Shown here in pieces: positions 1 through 15,502 of a stretch of DNA of 64,000 nt (position 1 is the stretch's first letter; the number at the start of each line of letters is the position of its first letter). The stretch comes from CADEED01 sp043747875 (lineage in GTDB: Bacteria > Pseudomonadota > Gammaproteobacteria > Steroidobacterales > Steroidobacteraceae), in assembly GCA_043747875.1 (NCBI GenBank), contig JAYTOI010000056.1, positions 18,329 to 82,328 on the forward strand. The letters run 5' to 3'. The notes under the pieces are model-generated. The model ran no database searches. It was not told the origin of the DNA and worked only from the letters and a program-made list of their open reading frames with translations. A program made the position numbers and the translations under genes.

Positions 1-470
1 GATCGCTTCACGAACGCCGCGTCCACCAGCTCCGAGCGCACGCCGAAATGTTTGTTGACCTCGGCGCGCCAGCGCGCGGTGCGCAGGTCGGCGTCCGAGT
101 GCGCCAGCGTGAAGTGCCCGCGCGTGGAGTAGAACAGGTTGAGGCCGAGCTCCTCCGAGAGGCTCTCCCAGAGCTTCAGGCTCGCGTCGTAGAATCGCAC
201 GCCCTCGGGCGTGAGGTAGTTCGAGCGGATGATCGTGGTGTTGCGCGCGGTGTTGCCACCGCCGAGATAGCCCTTCTCGAGCACGGCGATGTCGCGGATG
301 CCATGCTCGCGCGCCAGGTAGTAAGCCGCAGCGAGCCCGTGACCGCCGCCGCCGATGATCACGACGTCGTAGCCGTCCGCGAGGCGCGCGGGTTCGCGGA
401 ACATCCGCGGTTCCGGATGGCGGCGGCGCAGCGCGCGCCGCAGCGCGAGCTTCACGAGGCGATGGGGCAT
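1..470 (-). CDS. soxB: Sarcosine oxidase beta subunit (FAD-dependent oxidoreductase), 5' part, cut by window edge
   Basis: The reading frame runs leftward from an ATG at 470 and stays open to the edge of the window (about 156 codons). A short basic leader (MPHRLVKLALRRALRRR) is followed by YDVVIIGGGGHGLAAAYYL at residues 34-52, the dinucleotide-binding fold of the DAO/FAD oxidoreductases. Shortly after comes LEKGYLGGGNTARNTTIIRS, which I recognise as typical of the beta subunit of heterotetrameric sarcosine oxidase; the enzyme oxidatively demethylates sarcosine to glycine. The gene is divergent from the XRE-cupin regulator at 566, with about 95 bp between starts, so that protein may regulate it (inference). 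The flavin-attachment and C-terminal parts lie outside the window. A dimethylglycine or other amine oxidase of the same family is the main alternative. Confidence 0.82.
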   Translation of the reverse strand, partial: MPHRLVKLALRRALRRRHPEPRMFREPARLADGYDVVIIGGGGHGLAAAYYLAREHGIRDIAVLEKGYLGGGNTARNTTIIRSNYLTPEGVRFYDASLKLWESLSEELGLNLFYSTRGHFTLAHSDADLRTARWRAEVNKHFGVRSELVDAAFVKR

Positions 471-565
471 CGAGAGGCGATTTGCATAGCAGTAAATTTA
501 GTTGCACACCGATAACATGGGCCCGCGCGCATCGTCAACGGGGTGCATGAGATAAGGAGTCGGTT

Positions 566-1207
566 ATGACAAAGAAGGCCCGCCCTCGCGGCGCCGGCCA
601 GGCCCCCGCCGCCGGGAATCCGGCCGCGGGCAGTGTCGCGCGCCAGGTCGGCACCGCGGCGCGGCGGCTGCGCGCGTCGATGGGGCTCACGCTGGGCGAA
701 GTCGCGACGCGCTCGAACGTGAGCGCCGCGATGCTGAGCCGGCTCGAGAACGGCGACGTGTCGCCCAGCCTCGAGACACTCGGTGCGTTGACCGGGGCAC
801 TCGGTGTGCCGCTGTCGAGCCTGTTCGGCGACGTCGGCAAACCGCGCGGCGGCGCGCAGCACGTGCCGAAGGGACAGGGCCTCGAGGTCGTGCGCCGCGG
901 CACCAAGCGCGGCCACACGTATCACCTGCTCGCGGCCGATCGCGGTCCACGCCGCGCATTCGAGCCGTTCCTCGTCACCCTCAACGACAAGAGCGAGGTG
1001 TTCCCCGGGTTCGAGCATCCGGGCATCGAGTTCATCTACTTGTTAGACGGCTCGCTCACCTACCGGCACGGCGACGAGACCCATCTGCTCAAGGCCGGCG
1101 ACGCGCTCACGTTCGCCGGCGAAGTGCCGCACGGGCCGGAAAAGCTGCTCAAGACCCCGATCCGCATGCTGTCGATCATCATCTACGCAGAACCCGAACA
1201 CACCTGA
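566..1207 (+). CDS. XRE-family transcriptional regulator with C-terminal cupin sensor
   Basis: This is a 213-residue protein with two parts. Residues about 29-83 form a helix-turn-helix of the XRE/Cro type (RRLRASMGLTLGEVATRSNV, then SAAMLSRLENGDVSPSLETL). Residues about 130-205 form a cupin_2 barrel with GIEFIYLLDGSLTYRHGDET and the typical LKAGDALTFAGEVPHGPEKL. Such regulators usually bind a small metabolite in the cupin and repress or activate a neighbouring catabolic gene. The start is supported by AGGAG 7 nt upstream of the ATG. The gene is divergent from soxB, which suggests control of sarcosine or amine oxidation, but the ligand cannot be read from sequence. Confidence 0.88.
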   Translation: MTKKARPRGAGQAPAAGNPAAGSVARQVGTAARRLRASMGLTLGEVATRSNVSAAMLSRLENGDVSPSLETLGALTGALGVPLSSLFGDVGKPRGGAQHVPKGQGLEVVRRGTKRGHTYHLLAADRGPRRAFEPFLVTLNDKSEVFPGFEHPGIEFIYLLDGSLTYRHGDETHLLKAGDALTFAGEVPHGPEKLLKTPIRMLSIIIYAEPEHT

Positions 1208-1492
1208 ACCCCGAGATCGGCGGCTTGTGCTGCTTTTTCATTTCCTGCGGCTCGTCTCGAGCGCGGCATCGAGGCCAGCCATTTTCCAGCGAGACGTCGC
1301 AGGCTCACCACTGAAGACGCTGCAGCCGGACTGCGATGCGCTGCAATCGGGGACTCGCAAGCACTTTCGTGCGACGCGCACGCCCGCGTCGCGCGTGGCG
1401 GTCGCGCGAAAGTTGTTAGGCCTCTTTCTTGCAAGAATCGGCTCGTTGCGCACCGCGATAAAGTTGCCCGTGGCCGTGATTTCGGGCGTAGG

Positions 1493-2914
1493 ATGTCGCG
1501 GACCACTGGAGGCAGCTTGATACCAGCCAATACGGCCGCGACCGCTACCGCGCCTGTGACTCACGTGCGCCACCCTCCCGGCAGCCAGGGTCTGCCCGTC
1601 ATCGGTTGTCTGCTGCCCTTCCTGCGCAATCCCATGGAAGCGATCACGAGCGTCGCGCGCACGTACGGCGGCATCGCCCGGGTGCTGATCCGCGGAAAAT
1701 ACCTCTACGTCGTGTCCGATCCCGAGATGCTGCGCGAAATGCTCATCACGCATCGGCAGAAATACATGAAGAACGTGCGCTATCGGCACTACCAGGCCCT
1801 GCTCGGCCAGGGTCTGCTGCTGTCGGAGGCCGCGGAGTGGCGGCGCCAGCGCGTCATCACCCAACCCGCGTTCAAGCCGGACGCCATCGATGCGCAAGTC
1901 GGCTGGATGAGCGCGCTCACCGAAGACTTTCTGCGCCGCTGGGACACCCACGCGAGCCGCGGCGACACGATCGACGTCGAGCCCGAGTTCGGACGACTCG
2001 CGCAGCTGCTGTCGGGTCGCTACCTGCTCGGCGAGGCGTTCGACGAGATCCGCGAGGAGTTCTGCGTCATCGCAGCCGACATCAAGCGGCACTGGCCGCA
2101 GGCGCCACGCAACATCGTGCGCGCATTCCTGCCGCAGTCGAAGCGCAAGCTCGCCCGGTTCGATGCGGCCATCGCCGCGCTGGACGCGTGCCTGCTGCGG
2201 TTCATCGCCCGTCAGCGCGCTTCCGATTTCGCGAACTGCGGCGTGTTGACGCGCCTGGTCGCCTCGAGCCGCGCGGACGGCGCGGAATTCGACGACCGCG
2301 CGCTGCGCGACCAGGTGTCCACGTTGTTCTTCGCGGGCCACGAGACCTCCGCCACCGCGCTGTGCTGGATCCACTGGGCGCTGTCGCGGCACGTCGAGAT
2401 CCGGGCGCGCGTGCAACGCGAGGTGGCCGACGTGCTCGGCGGACGCCGCCCGACGGCCGCGGATCTCGAGAAGCTCGTCTACACCACGCAGGTCATCGAA
2501 GAGTCGCTGCGGCTGCATTCGCCGATTCATTCCATTTCGCGCGTCGCGCTCGCCGACAACACCGTCGGTGGCTATCACGTGCCCGCGGGCGCGACGGTGT
2601 GCATTTCGATGTATGCCGTCCACCGGCTCGCGCACCTGTGGCCCGATCCGGAGGTCTTCAACCCGGCGCGCTTCGAGCCCGAGCAGGTGGCGGCGCGCTC
2701 GCGCTTCGCCTATCTACCGTTCGCGGCCGGCCATCGCAATTGCATCGGCGCGGGCCAGGCCTTGCTCGAGCTCAAGATGATCGTCGCCCAGCTGGCGCAG
2801 CGGTACACGCTCGATCTCGCGCCGAAGCAGAAGATAGAGCCCGCTCCCGGCACCACGATGTATCCGCGCTACGGCATGCGCATGACCATCCGCCCGGTGC
2901 AGGGGTCCGCATGA
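1493..2914 (+). CDS. Cytochrome P450 monooxygenase
   Basis: The protein has 473 residues and all P450 hallmarks: the I-helix oxygen-binding motif AGHETSA near residue 280, the K-helix EESLR near 336, and the heme loop FAAGHRNCIGAGQ with the proximal Cys near 416. The PPG..GLPVIG..L N-terminus and overall length match bacterial P450s related to CYP102/CYP4-like enzymes; no membrane anchor is evident, so it is likely cytosolic. Redox partners are not encoded nearby. The start is ambiguous: ATG at 1493 has no clear ribosome site, while an in-frame TTG at 1517 sits 4 nt after GGAGG. The stop codon overlaps the start of a methyltransferase (ATGA at 2911-2914), so the two are translationally coupled and probably act on the same substrate (inference). 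Confidence 0.95.
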   Translation: MSRTTGGSLIPANTAATATAPVTHVRHPPGSQGLPVIGCLLPFLRNPMEAITSVARTYGGIARVLIRGKYLYVVSDPEMLREMLITHRQKYMKNVRYRHYQALLGQGLLLSEAAEWRRQRVITQPAFKPDAIDAQVGWMSALTEDFLRRWDTHASRGDTIDVEPEFGRLAQLLSGRYLLGEAFDEIREEFCVIAADIKRHWPQAPRNIVRAFLPQSKRKLARFDAAIAALDACLLRFIARQRASDFANCGVLTRLVASSRADGAEFDDRALRDQVSTLFFAGHETSATALCWIHWALSRHVEIRARVQREVADVLGGRRPTAADLEKLVYTTQVIEESLRLHSPIHSISRVALADNTVGGYHVPAGATVCISMYAVHRLAHLWPDPEVFNPARFEPEQVAARSRFAYLPFAAGHRNCIGAGQALLELKMIVAQLAQRYTLDLAPKQKIEPAPGTTMYPRYGMRMTIRPVQGSA

Positions 2915-3666
2915 ACGCGCCCGCGGTCTCGCGCGGCGAGCAGGCACGGCAGTTCTACAACGCGGCGGCCACGACTTCGACGGGCTTCTCGTTCATGAAC
3001 TACGGCTTCGCGCCGCTGGGTGCGGAGCTCGCGACGTCCGAAGAGCCCGAGCGCTACTGCCTGCAGCTCTACCGCCGGTTGGTGGACCAGGTCTCCATCC
3101 GTGGCCGGCGCGTCGTGGAGGTGAGCTCCGGTCGCGGCGGCGGCGGCGCGCACATCGCGCGCACGTATGAACCCGCGGATTACCTGGGCATCGACATCAG
3201 CGAGGAAAACGTACGGCTGGCAACCGACCGGTTCGGCGGCATCGCGAACCTGCGTTACCTGGTCGGCAATGCGGAATCGCTGCCGATTCCATCGCATACC
3301 GTCGACGCGCTGGTGAATGTCGAGGCCTCGCATCTATACGACGACCCGGCGGCCTTTTTCGCCCAGGCGCGTCGCGTACTCGTGCCGGGCGGCAAGTTCT
3401 GCCACGCCGACCTGTGCTGGAAGGATAAGGATCCCGAGCAACTCATCAGCGCCGCGGGGTTCACGATCGAATCCGCCGAAGACATCACCGCGCACGTGTT
3501 GCAGGCGCTGACGCTGGATTCCGCGCGCCGCGAGGCCATCGTCGCGACGTTTCCGCTTGCATTGCAGAAAGATTTCCGCGATTGGTCGGGGGTCAAGGGA
3601 TATCGGGCGTATCAACGCCTCGAGGCCGGTGAGTGGGTTTATCGCGCGATCATCGCCCGCGCGTAA
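2911..3666 (+). CDS. SAM-dependent class I methyltransferase, coupled to the P450
   Basis: This 251-residue protein has a Rossmann SAM-binding motif I (RRVVEVSSGRGGGGAHIA), an acidic residue ending strand beta2 (YLGIDIS), a motif II/III region (LRYLVGNAESLPIPSHTVDAL) and post-motif RRVLVPGGKFCHADL. The SSGRGGG form of motif I resembles methyltransferases of the phthiotriol/phenolphthiotriol dimycocerosate type and other O-methyltransferases of lipid-like hydroxy compounds. The ATG overlaps the P450 stop by 4 bp. Together with the P450 this suggests hydroxylation followed by O-methylation of one hydrophobic metabolite, an inference from coupling only. A longer upstream reading frame through the P450 is rejected as a shadow. 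Confidence 0.88.
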   Translation: MNAPAVSRGEQARQFYNAAATTSTGFSFMNYGFAPLGAELATSEEPERYCLQLYRRLVDQVSIRGRRVVEVSSGRGGGGAHIARTYEPADYLGIDISEENVRLATDRFGGIANLRYLVGNAESLPIPSHTVDALVNVEASHLYDDPAAFFAQARRVLVPGGKFCHADLCWKDKDPEQLISAAGFTIESAEDITAHVLQALTLDSARREAIVATFPLALQKDFRDWSGVKGYRAYQRLEAGEWVYRAIIARA

Positions 3667-3779
3667 TGGGGACACTCCCCATTTGCTGGCAAAAAGGGAC
3701 AGACCTGAAGGGATGGAAATGACGATGGGCCGATGAAGTCGCCTCCGTCGCCGTTTGGCGCCTGTCAGTGACGAAATGA

Positions 3780-3854
3780 GGGGACAGATCCTTTTATTGA
3801 TCAAGCGACGAGCCACAGCCGTGCCTCGACAGATCAATAAATAGATCTGTCCCC
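3780..3854. repeat. Long inverted repeat of the GGGGACAGATC type
   Basis: The left arm 3780-3802 (GGGGACAGATCCTTTTATTG then ATC) and right arm 3832-3854 pair over 21 of 23 bases around a 29-nt loop. Related half-elements lie at both sides: GGGGACACTCCCCAT near 3668, AAAGGGACAGACC near 3694 and GGTCTGTCCCCATTTGCT near 3916. A GGGGCAGATCTGTC sequence also occurs near 14685. Such GGGGACAGA-type palindromes are widespread dispersed (REP-like) repeats in gammaproteobacterial intergenic regions, some moved by REP-associated tyrosine transposases. No such transposase is present here. The repeat fills most of the 278-bp gap between the methyltransferase and the 5-oxoprolinase gene and could also act as a transcription barrier. 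Confidence 0.7.
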
Positions 3855-3944
3855 TTTTTTCTGAAGCCGATCGAGCGCGGGAGATTTGCTCCACGCCCGT
3901 TTGCAAACTCGTTGAGGTCTGTCCCCATTTGCTAGGCTCTAATC

Positions 3945-7573
<3,629 letters not shown>

Positions 7574-7577
<4 letters not shown>

Positions 7578-8833
7578 GCGCGGCCCCGCCACAGCGGATC
7601 GCGCTCGCGAGTCTCGCGGGCACCGCGCTCGAATACTACGACTTCGCGGTGTACAACACGCTGGCCGCGCTGGTGTTCAACCAGCTGTTCTTCCCGTCGG
7701 TCGATCCGCGCACCGGCATCCTGCTGTCGTTCGGCACCTACTGGCTGGGCTATCTATCGCGGCCGCTGGGCGGTGCGCTGTTCGGTCACCTCGGCGACCG
7801 CCGCGGCCGCCGCTTCGTGCTGGTCATCACGCTGCTGATGATGGGCTCCGCGACGACGGCCATCGGCCTGCTGCCTGACTACTCGCAGATCGGCGTATGG
7901 GCACCGATCCTGCTGGTGATGCTGCGCTTCGTGCAGGGCGTCGCGCTGGGCGGCGAATGGGCGGGCGCAGTCCTGCTGTCGATGGAGCACGGCGAGGATA
8001 CGCGCCGCGGACGCAACACCGCATGGGCGCAGATGGGGCCGTCGACGGGCGTGCTGGTCGCGACTGGCTTCATCGCGCTGATCACCTGGCTCATCCCGCG
8101 GGAAGACTTGCTGGCCTGGGGCTGGCGGCTGCCGCTGCTGGCGAGCGTCGTGCTGGTCGGCTTCGGCCTGTGGCTGCGCATGGGCGTTCCGGAGACGCCG
8201 CAGTTTCGCGCGCTCGAAGCGCAGGCCTCGCGCTCTCGCGCGCCGCTCGGCGAGGTGCTGCGCGCACATCGGCGCGCGCTGTTGATCGCGGGCGGATCGC
8301 GCTTTGGACCGGACGTGATGTATTCGCTGATCACGGCGTTCCTGCTGACGTACATCACGCGCGAGCTCGCGCTATCCCGCACGCTGGCCACCACCGCGCT
8401 CGCGATCGGCGCCGCGTGCAACGTGGTCTGCGTCTTCGCCGCCGGTAGTTTGTCGGATCGCTTCGGCCGGCGGGCGGTGTACGCCGCCGGGGCGGTTGCC
8501 GCGGCACTGTGGCTGTGGGCGCTGTTTCCGATGCTGGATTCGCGCTCCGGGCCCGCGATCACGCTGGCCATCGTCAGCGGGCTGTCCATTCACGCCTTCA
8601 TGTACGGCCCGCAGGGCGCGTTCATCACCGAGCAGTTTCCCGCGCGTGTGCGCTATGCGGGCGCTTCGGTGGCGTACACCCTCGCCGGCGTGTTCGCGGG
8701 CGGCATCGCGCCGCTGGCGTTCACGGCGTTGTTCGGTAAATACGGCAACACGTCGGTGATCGTGTGGTATGCGACCGCGGCGCTGTGCATCACCGCAATT
8801 GCGCTCTGGAGCGCACGGCCGCCACGCCCCTGA
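7574..8833 (+). CDS. MFS transporter, metabolite:H+ symporter (MHS) type
   Basis: This 419-residue membrane protein has about 12 hydrophobic segments. The duplicated MFS loop motifs are clear: GHLGDRRGRRFVLV between TM2 and TM3, and GSLSDRFGRRAVYA in the second half. GTALEYYDFAVYNTLAALVF at the N-terminus and FVQGVALGGEWAGAVLL are typical of the MHS family (KgtP, ShiA, ProP relatives), which imports organic acids or zwitterions with protons. The start overlaps the 5-oxoprolinase stop by 4 bp, so the substrate is plausibly that enzyme's cyclic amide or a related acid (inference). It converges with the histidine kinase gene ending at 8849. Confidence 0.93.
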
Positions 8834-8848
8834 ACCAGGGCCCGGTGG

Positions 8849-11092
8849 TCAGGCTTTCGGACCCTTCGCAATCTCCTCGCGCAGCGCCTCGATCTGCGCC
8901 GGCTTCACGAGGTACGCGTCGAACCCGGACTCCATGCCCTGCGCCACGTCCCGCTGCGAGCCGTAGCCCGACATCGCGATGAGACGGATCGATGCTCCGC
9001 GCTGCGCGCGCACCGCGCGCGCGACTTCGAAGCCGCTCATTCCAGGCAATCCTACGTCGACGAACGCGACGGTGATGCGCGGATCGCCACAGAGCAACGC
9101 GAGGCCGGCGGGGCCATCGGCCGCTTCGTAGACCTGCTGTTCCTCGAGCTCGAGCAGCATGCGCAGACTCATGCGCATGTCTTCGTTGTCCTCGATCAGC
9201 CCAACGTGGCAGCCCAGGTGCGCCGCGGATTGCGCGCCCTGGGTAGTCAGGATGGCCGGTGGCTCGACGGCCGGCAGGCGCACGATGAACGTGGCGCCGC
9301 AGCCACCGCCGGCGCTCTGCGCCGCGACACTGCCACCGTGCAGCTCGGTCAAACGCCGCACGAGAGTGAGGCCGATGCCGAGCCCGCCCTGCGAGCGGTC
9401 GAGCGCGCGCGCGCCTTGCACGAACAGGTCGAAGGCGCGCGGCAGCAATTCGGCGTCGAGCCCGATGCCGGTATCGGCGACCACCAGCACCGCGTCGCCG
9501 GCCTCGCGGCGTGTGCGCACAGTGACGGACCCGCCAGCCGGCGTGTACTTGAGCGCATTGGTCATGAGATTGCCGATCACCTGCTCGATGCGCGTCGCGT
9601 CCGCGAATATCCAGGCGGGCTCGAGCGAGACCTCCAGTGCATGATCGCCGACGCGCCCCAGGTTCCGCAGGCCCGCGATGGACGCCTCCACCGCCGCCGC
9701 GAGATCGAGCGGCGCGCGTGTCAACGAGATCTTGCCGAGGATCACACGGCCGGCGTCGAGCAGGTCGTCCGTCATGCGCGTCAGGTGGCGTGCCTGGCGC
9801 GTGATGATGGAGATTGCGGACGCCGTGCCGGCATCGAGCGATGCGCGCTTGTGCTCCAGCAACTGCGAGGCGTTGTTGATCGCGGCGATCGGGTTGCGCA
9901 GCTCGTGCCCGAGCATCGCCAGAAACTCGTCCTTCGCCTTGCTGGCGCTCTCGGCCGAGAGGCGGGCCTCGCGCTCGCGCTGGAACGAAGCCTCGCGTTC
10001 GTCGTGCGCCTTCGCGAGCGCGACCGCGACGCGCTGCACCTCCGCGAGCCGGGTGCGCGGCCGCGATGGCGCCTCGCCCCGGCCGACGCGCGCCGCGCTC
10101 TGCTCGAGCTCGCTCATCGGCGAGACGATGGTCCGGCCGACGAGCGTGGCGGCGATCAGGCCTAGCAAGACCGACGCCACCACCGCGCCGCCCAATACGA
10201 CGTACGACCGCACCACGGGTCCGTCGACCGACTGAGTGGGAATGCCGATGGCCGCGGACCAGCCCGAAAACGCAGAGCGGCGGAAAACGGTGTAGACGGA
10301 CATGCCCTCCAGTGTTTTTGTGACATCGCCGCCGCGATTCACACCAGTCTGCAGCATCTTTCCCAGTCCCGGTGCCGCCGGCCGTCCGACTGACTGCTGC
10401 TGGTTGAGCGAGCGCGCCACCACATTGTGATGGCGGTCGAAGATGCCGATGACACCTTCGCGCGCCATGTTCTCGAGGTCGAGCAGCTCGAGGAAGTATT
10501 CCGGGCGCAGCACCGCGGAGATGACGTACCGCACCTCCTCGTCGCGGAAGTACGGCACCAGCACCACGACCGCGTATCGATCGATCACTGGCGCGTACCT
10601 CACCTCTCCAACGAGCGGCTCATGGGTGCGGAAAACATCTGCGATCAATTGTCGCGACTGAATGCCCGGCAGCGTTGCGTTCTCGGGCAGCTGCGCGTTC
10701 ATGACGTGACGATCCGCATCCATGACGACCACGTTCAGCCAGCCCGGCCGGCGTGCGAGCAGCTCATTGGCCTCTTCGCGCAGCCCGGCGAAATCCTCGC
10801 GCGCGAGACGCGGGCTGGCCGCGAGCGCGTCGAGCGTGGCGATGGTGCTCTTGAGCTCGGCATCCACGGCACTCACCAGCGCGAACATGGTGTCTTCGCT
10901 CACACGCAGCAGATCGGCCTTCTGCTGGCGCGCGCTGGAGAGCAGGAGCGCGCAGGAGAGCAACGCGACCGGCAGCATCCCCGCGACGGCGACCAGGAAT
11001 ACGCGCCGCTCCAGCGTACCGAGCGCGAATCGGCGCGGTCGCGGGCCGGTGGTGGAAGAGTTGGTCGAGTGATCGGGGTGGGCGGCCGGCAT
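8849..11092 (-). CDS. Membrane-bound hybrid sensor histidine kinase (Cache-like sensor, HisKA, HATPase, REC)
   Basis: The protein has 747 residues. A first membrane segment at about 30-52, an extracytoplasmic sensor of about 240 residues with Cache-like features (GWLNVVVMDADRHVMNAQ), and a second membrane segment at about 297-315 are followed by a short HAMP-like region (PMSELEQSAARVGRGE). Then comes the dimerisation domain with the phospho-acceptor His near residue 396 (MLGHELRNPIAAI), the ATPase domain (NLMTNALKYTP, DTGIGL, GGLGIGLTLV) and a receiver domain with the acceptor Asp near 679 (VAFVDVGLPGMSG). It should sense a periplasmic small molecule and pass phosphate to an unknown partner; no output regulator is adjacent. 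It is divergent from the second hybrid kinase. Confidence 0.93.
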   Translation of the reverse strand: MPAAHPDHSTNSSTTGPRPRRFALGTLERRVFLVAVAGMLPVALLSCALLLSSARQQKADLLRVSEDTMFALVSAVDAELKSTIATLDALAASPRLAREDFAGLREEANELLARRPGWLNVVVMDADRHVMNAQLPENATLPGIQSRQLIADVFRTHEPLVGEVRYAPVIDRYAVVVLVPYFRDEEVRYVISAVLRPEYFLELLDLENMAREGVIGIFDRHHNVVARSLNQQQSVGRPAAPGLGKMLQTGVNRGGDVTKTLEGMSVYTVFRRSAFSGWSAAIGIPTQSVDGPVVRSYVVLGGAVVASVLLGLIAATLVGRTIVSPMSELEQSAARVGRGEAPSRPRTRLAEVQRVAVALAKAHDEREASFQREREARLSAESASKAKDEFLAMLGHELRNPIAAINNASQLLEHKRASLDAGTASAISIITRQARHLTRMTDDLLDAGRVILGKISLTRAPLDLAAAVEASIAGLRNLGRVGDHALEVSLEPAWIFADATRIEQVIGNLMTNALKYTPAGGSVTVRTRREAGDAVLVVADTGIGLDAELLPRAFDLFVQGARALDRSQGGLGIGLTLVRRLTELHGGSVAAQSAGGGCGATFIVRLPAVEPPAILTTQGAQSAAHLGCHVGLIEDNEDMRMSLRMLLELEEQQVYEAADGPAGLALLCGDPRITVAFVDVGLPGMSGFEVARAVRAQRGASIRLIAMSGYGSQRDVAQGMESGFDAYLVKPAQIEALREEIAKGPKA

Positions 11093-11210
11093 TTCCTAAC
11101 AGCGTTCCATTTTTGGAAGCGCGCTCTGGCGGAATCGTCCTACAAGTTCTGGCGGTCAGGGCGCGTGGCAATCGTTAGAATGCCGGCTCGCGCAGGAGCG
11201 TCTCGTCCAC

Positions 11211-11344
11211 ATGTCCACGGCAATTCCAACAGAACGGGTCGGCAGCATACCGCGCCCGCGCTCGCTCATCGAATCAATCCAGCGCGTGGCCGGCACTGCG
11301 CTTGCCAGAAAAAACCCCGCGCCGCCCGCAGCCACCGACAGATC

Positions 11345-11348
<4 letters not shown>
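11211..11348 (+). pseudogene. Short reading frame resembling the N-terminus of a MetE-like (UROD/MetE) protein
   Basis: A 45-codon frame starts with MSTAIPTERVGSIPRPRSLI, which resembles the first residues of cobalamin-independent methionine-synthase-like proteins (the GSIPRP motif), then loses similarity and ends TGA at 11346-11348. The stop overlaps the GTG start of the next kinase (GTGA). It is either a truncated remnant left by recombination or a short leader translated ahead of the kinase. The resemblance comes from memory of the motif and covers about 25 residues only. Confidence 0.35.
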
Positions 11349-14683
<3,335 letters not shown>

Positions 14684-14713
14684 AGGGGCAGATCTGTCTG
14701 CCAGGCGCTTCCC

Positions 14714-14743
14714 ACGCGGGCGGCGCTCCTTCGCCGCCCGCGT
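14714..14743 (+). terminator. Hairpin after the hybrid kinase
   Basis: ACGCGGGCGGCG (14714-14725) and CGCCGCCCGCGT (14732-14743) form perfect 12-bp arms around CTCCTT. There is no U-tract, so it is a hairpin of terminator shape rather than a canonical intrinsic terminator. It lies 30 bp after the kinase stop. Confidence 0.55.
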
Positions 14744-14928
14744 CGCGTCAACGCGTTGCGAGCTCGCGTTCCTCGCCGCCATGGCCGTCACCATCCTTGT
14801 GGCGCCCGAGATGGCAATACACAGGCGATGCTCGGCGCCGCATGTGTCGGAACCATGACGGACTCGCTACGCGTGCGTGACGCGCGGCCGCGGCGCTCGT
14901 AAGATCGTGCGTCACGCCTGGAGGCCCC

Positions 14929-15402
14929 ATGAACAAGCTTCTCGCCCTGTGCGCTTTTCTGTCGTTCGCCGCCGTGGCATACGCCGCCGAGCCGCCGAAG
15001 GACGCCATGCCGCCACCCGGCTTCGATGCCGCGCTGGCCGGAAAGCTCGGCGCGGATGAACATGGCATGAGGTCGTACGTGCTCGTGATCCTCAAGACCG
15101 GGCCGAACAAGCATGCCGACGCCGCGGAGCGCGCCGAGATCTTCAAGGGCCACTTCGCGAACATGGGCCGCCTCGCGGGCGAGGGAAAGCTCGCGGTCGC
15201 GGGGCCGCTCGACGGCGTCGACGGATGGCGCGGGCTGTTCATCCTCGTCGCGCAGGACGTCGACGAGGCGAAGCAGATCGCCGAATCCGACCCGGTGCTG
15301 AAGAGCGGTGAAATGACCGCGGAGTACCACAAGTTTTTCAGCTCGGCGGCGCTGATGCAGGTGAACGAAACGCACGGGAAGATCGCCCGAAAAAGCTTCT
15401 GA
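14929..15402 (+). CDS. Exported YciI-like protein
   Basis: This 157-residue protein begins with a Sec signal peptide (MNKLLALCAFLSFAAVAYA, cleavage before AE). The mature part holds a YCII fold: RSYVLVILKTGPNK, KGHFANMGRLAGEGKLAVAG and IAESDPVLKSGEMTAEYHKF, the ferredoxin-like arrangement in which a His and Asp are usually conserved. Cytoplasmic YciI relatives include chlorohydrolase-like and stress proteins; exported versions have no assigned function. It is a single gene between two hairpins, converging with the GST gene. Confidence 0.8.
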   Translation: MNKLLALCAFLSFAAVAYAAEPPKDAMPPPGFDAALAGKLGADEHGMRSYVLVILKTGPNKHADAAERAEIFKGHFANMGRLAGEGKLAVAGPLDGVDGWRGLFILVAQDVDEAKQIAESDPVLKSGEMTAEYHKFFSSAALMQVNETHGKIARKSF

Positions 15403-15466
15403 AGCCTGCGGCGGGCTTCCTTCGCGACGGTCAGCGGGTACCCGGCTTCGCGCAGCGGAAAGCGAA

Positions 15467-15497
15467 CTGAACGAGCATCCGAGCCATGCTCGTTCAG
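15467..15497. terminator. Bidirectional hairpin between converging genes
   Basis: CTGAACGAGCAT (15467-15478) and ATGCTCGTTCAG (15486-15497) are perfect 12-bp arms with a 7-nt loop. It sits between the YciI stop (15402) and the stop of the GST gene (15503), where a shared terminator is expected. U-tracts are absent on both sides. Confidence 0.6.
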
Positions 15498-15502
15498 GTG
15501 AC

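Noticed and set aside
1606..2910. Long open frame running through the P450 gene into the methyltransferase
   Set aside because: Over this stretch the P450 frame has all family motifs; the other frame is Arg/Ala-rich shadow. The methyltransferase is taken to start at 2911.
10427..11179. N-terminal extension of the multi-PAS kinase
   Set aside because: It is antisense to the other hybrid kinase and has no domain similarity; starts at 11180 or 11345 fit better.
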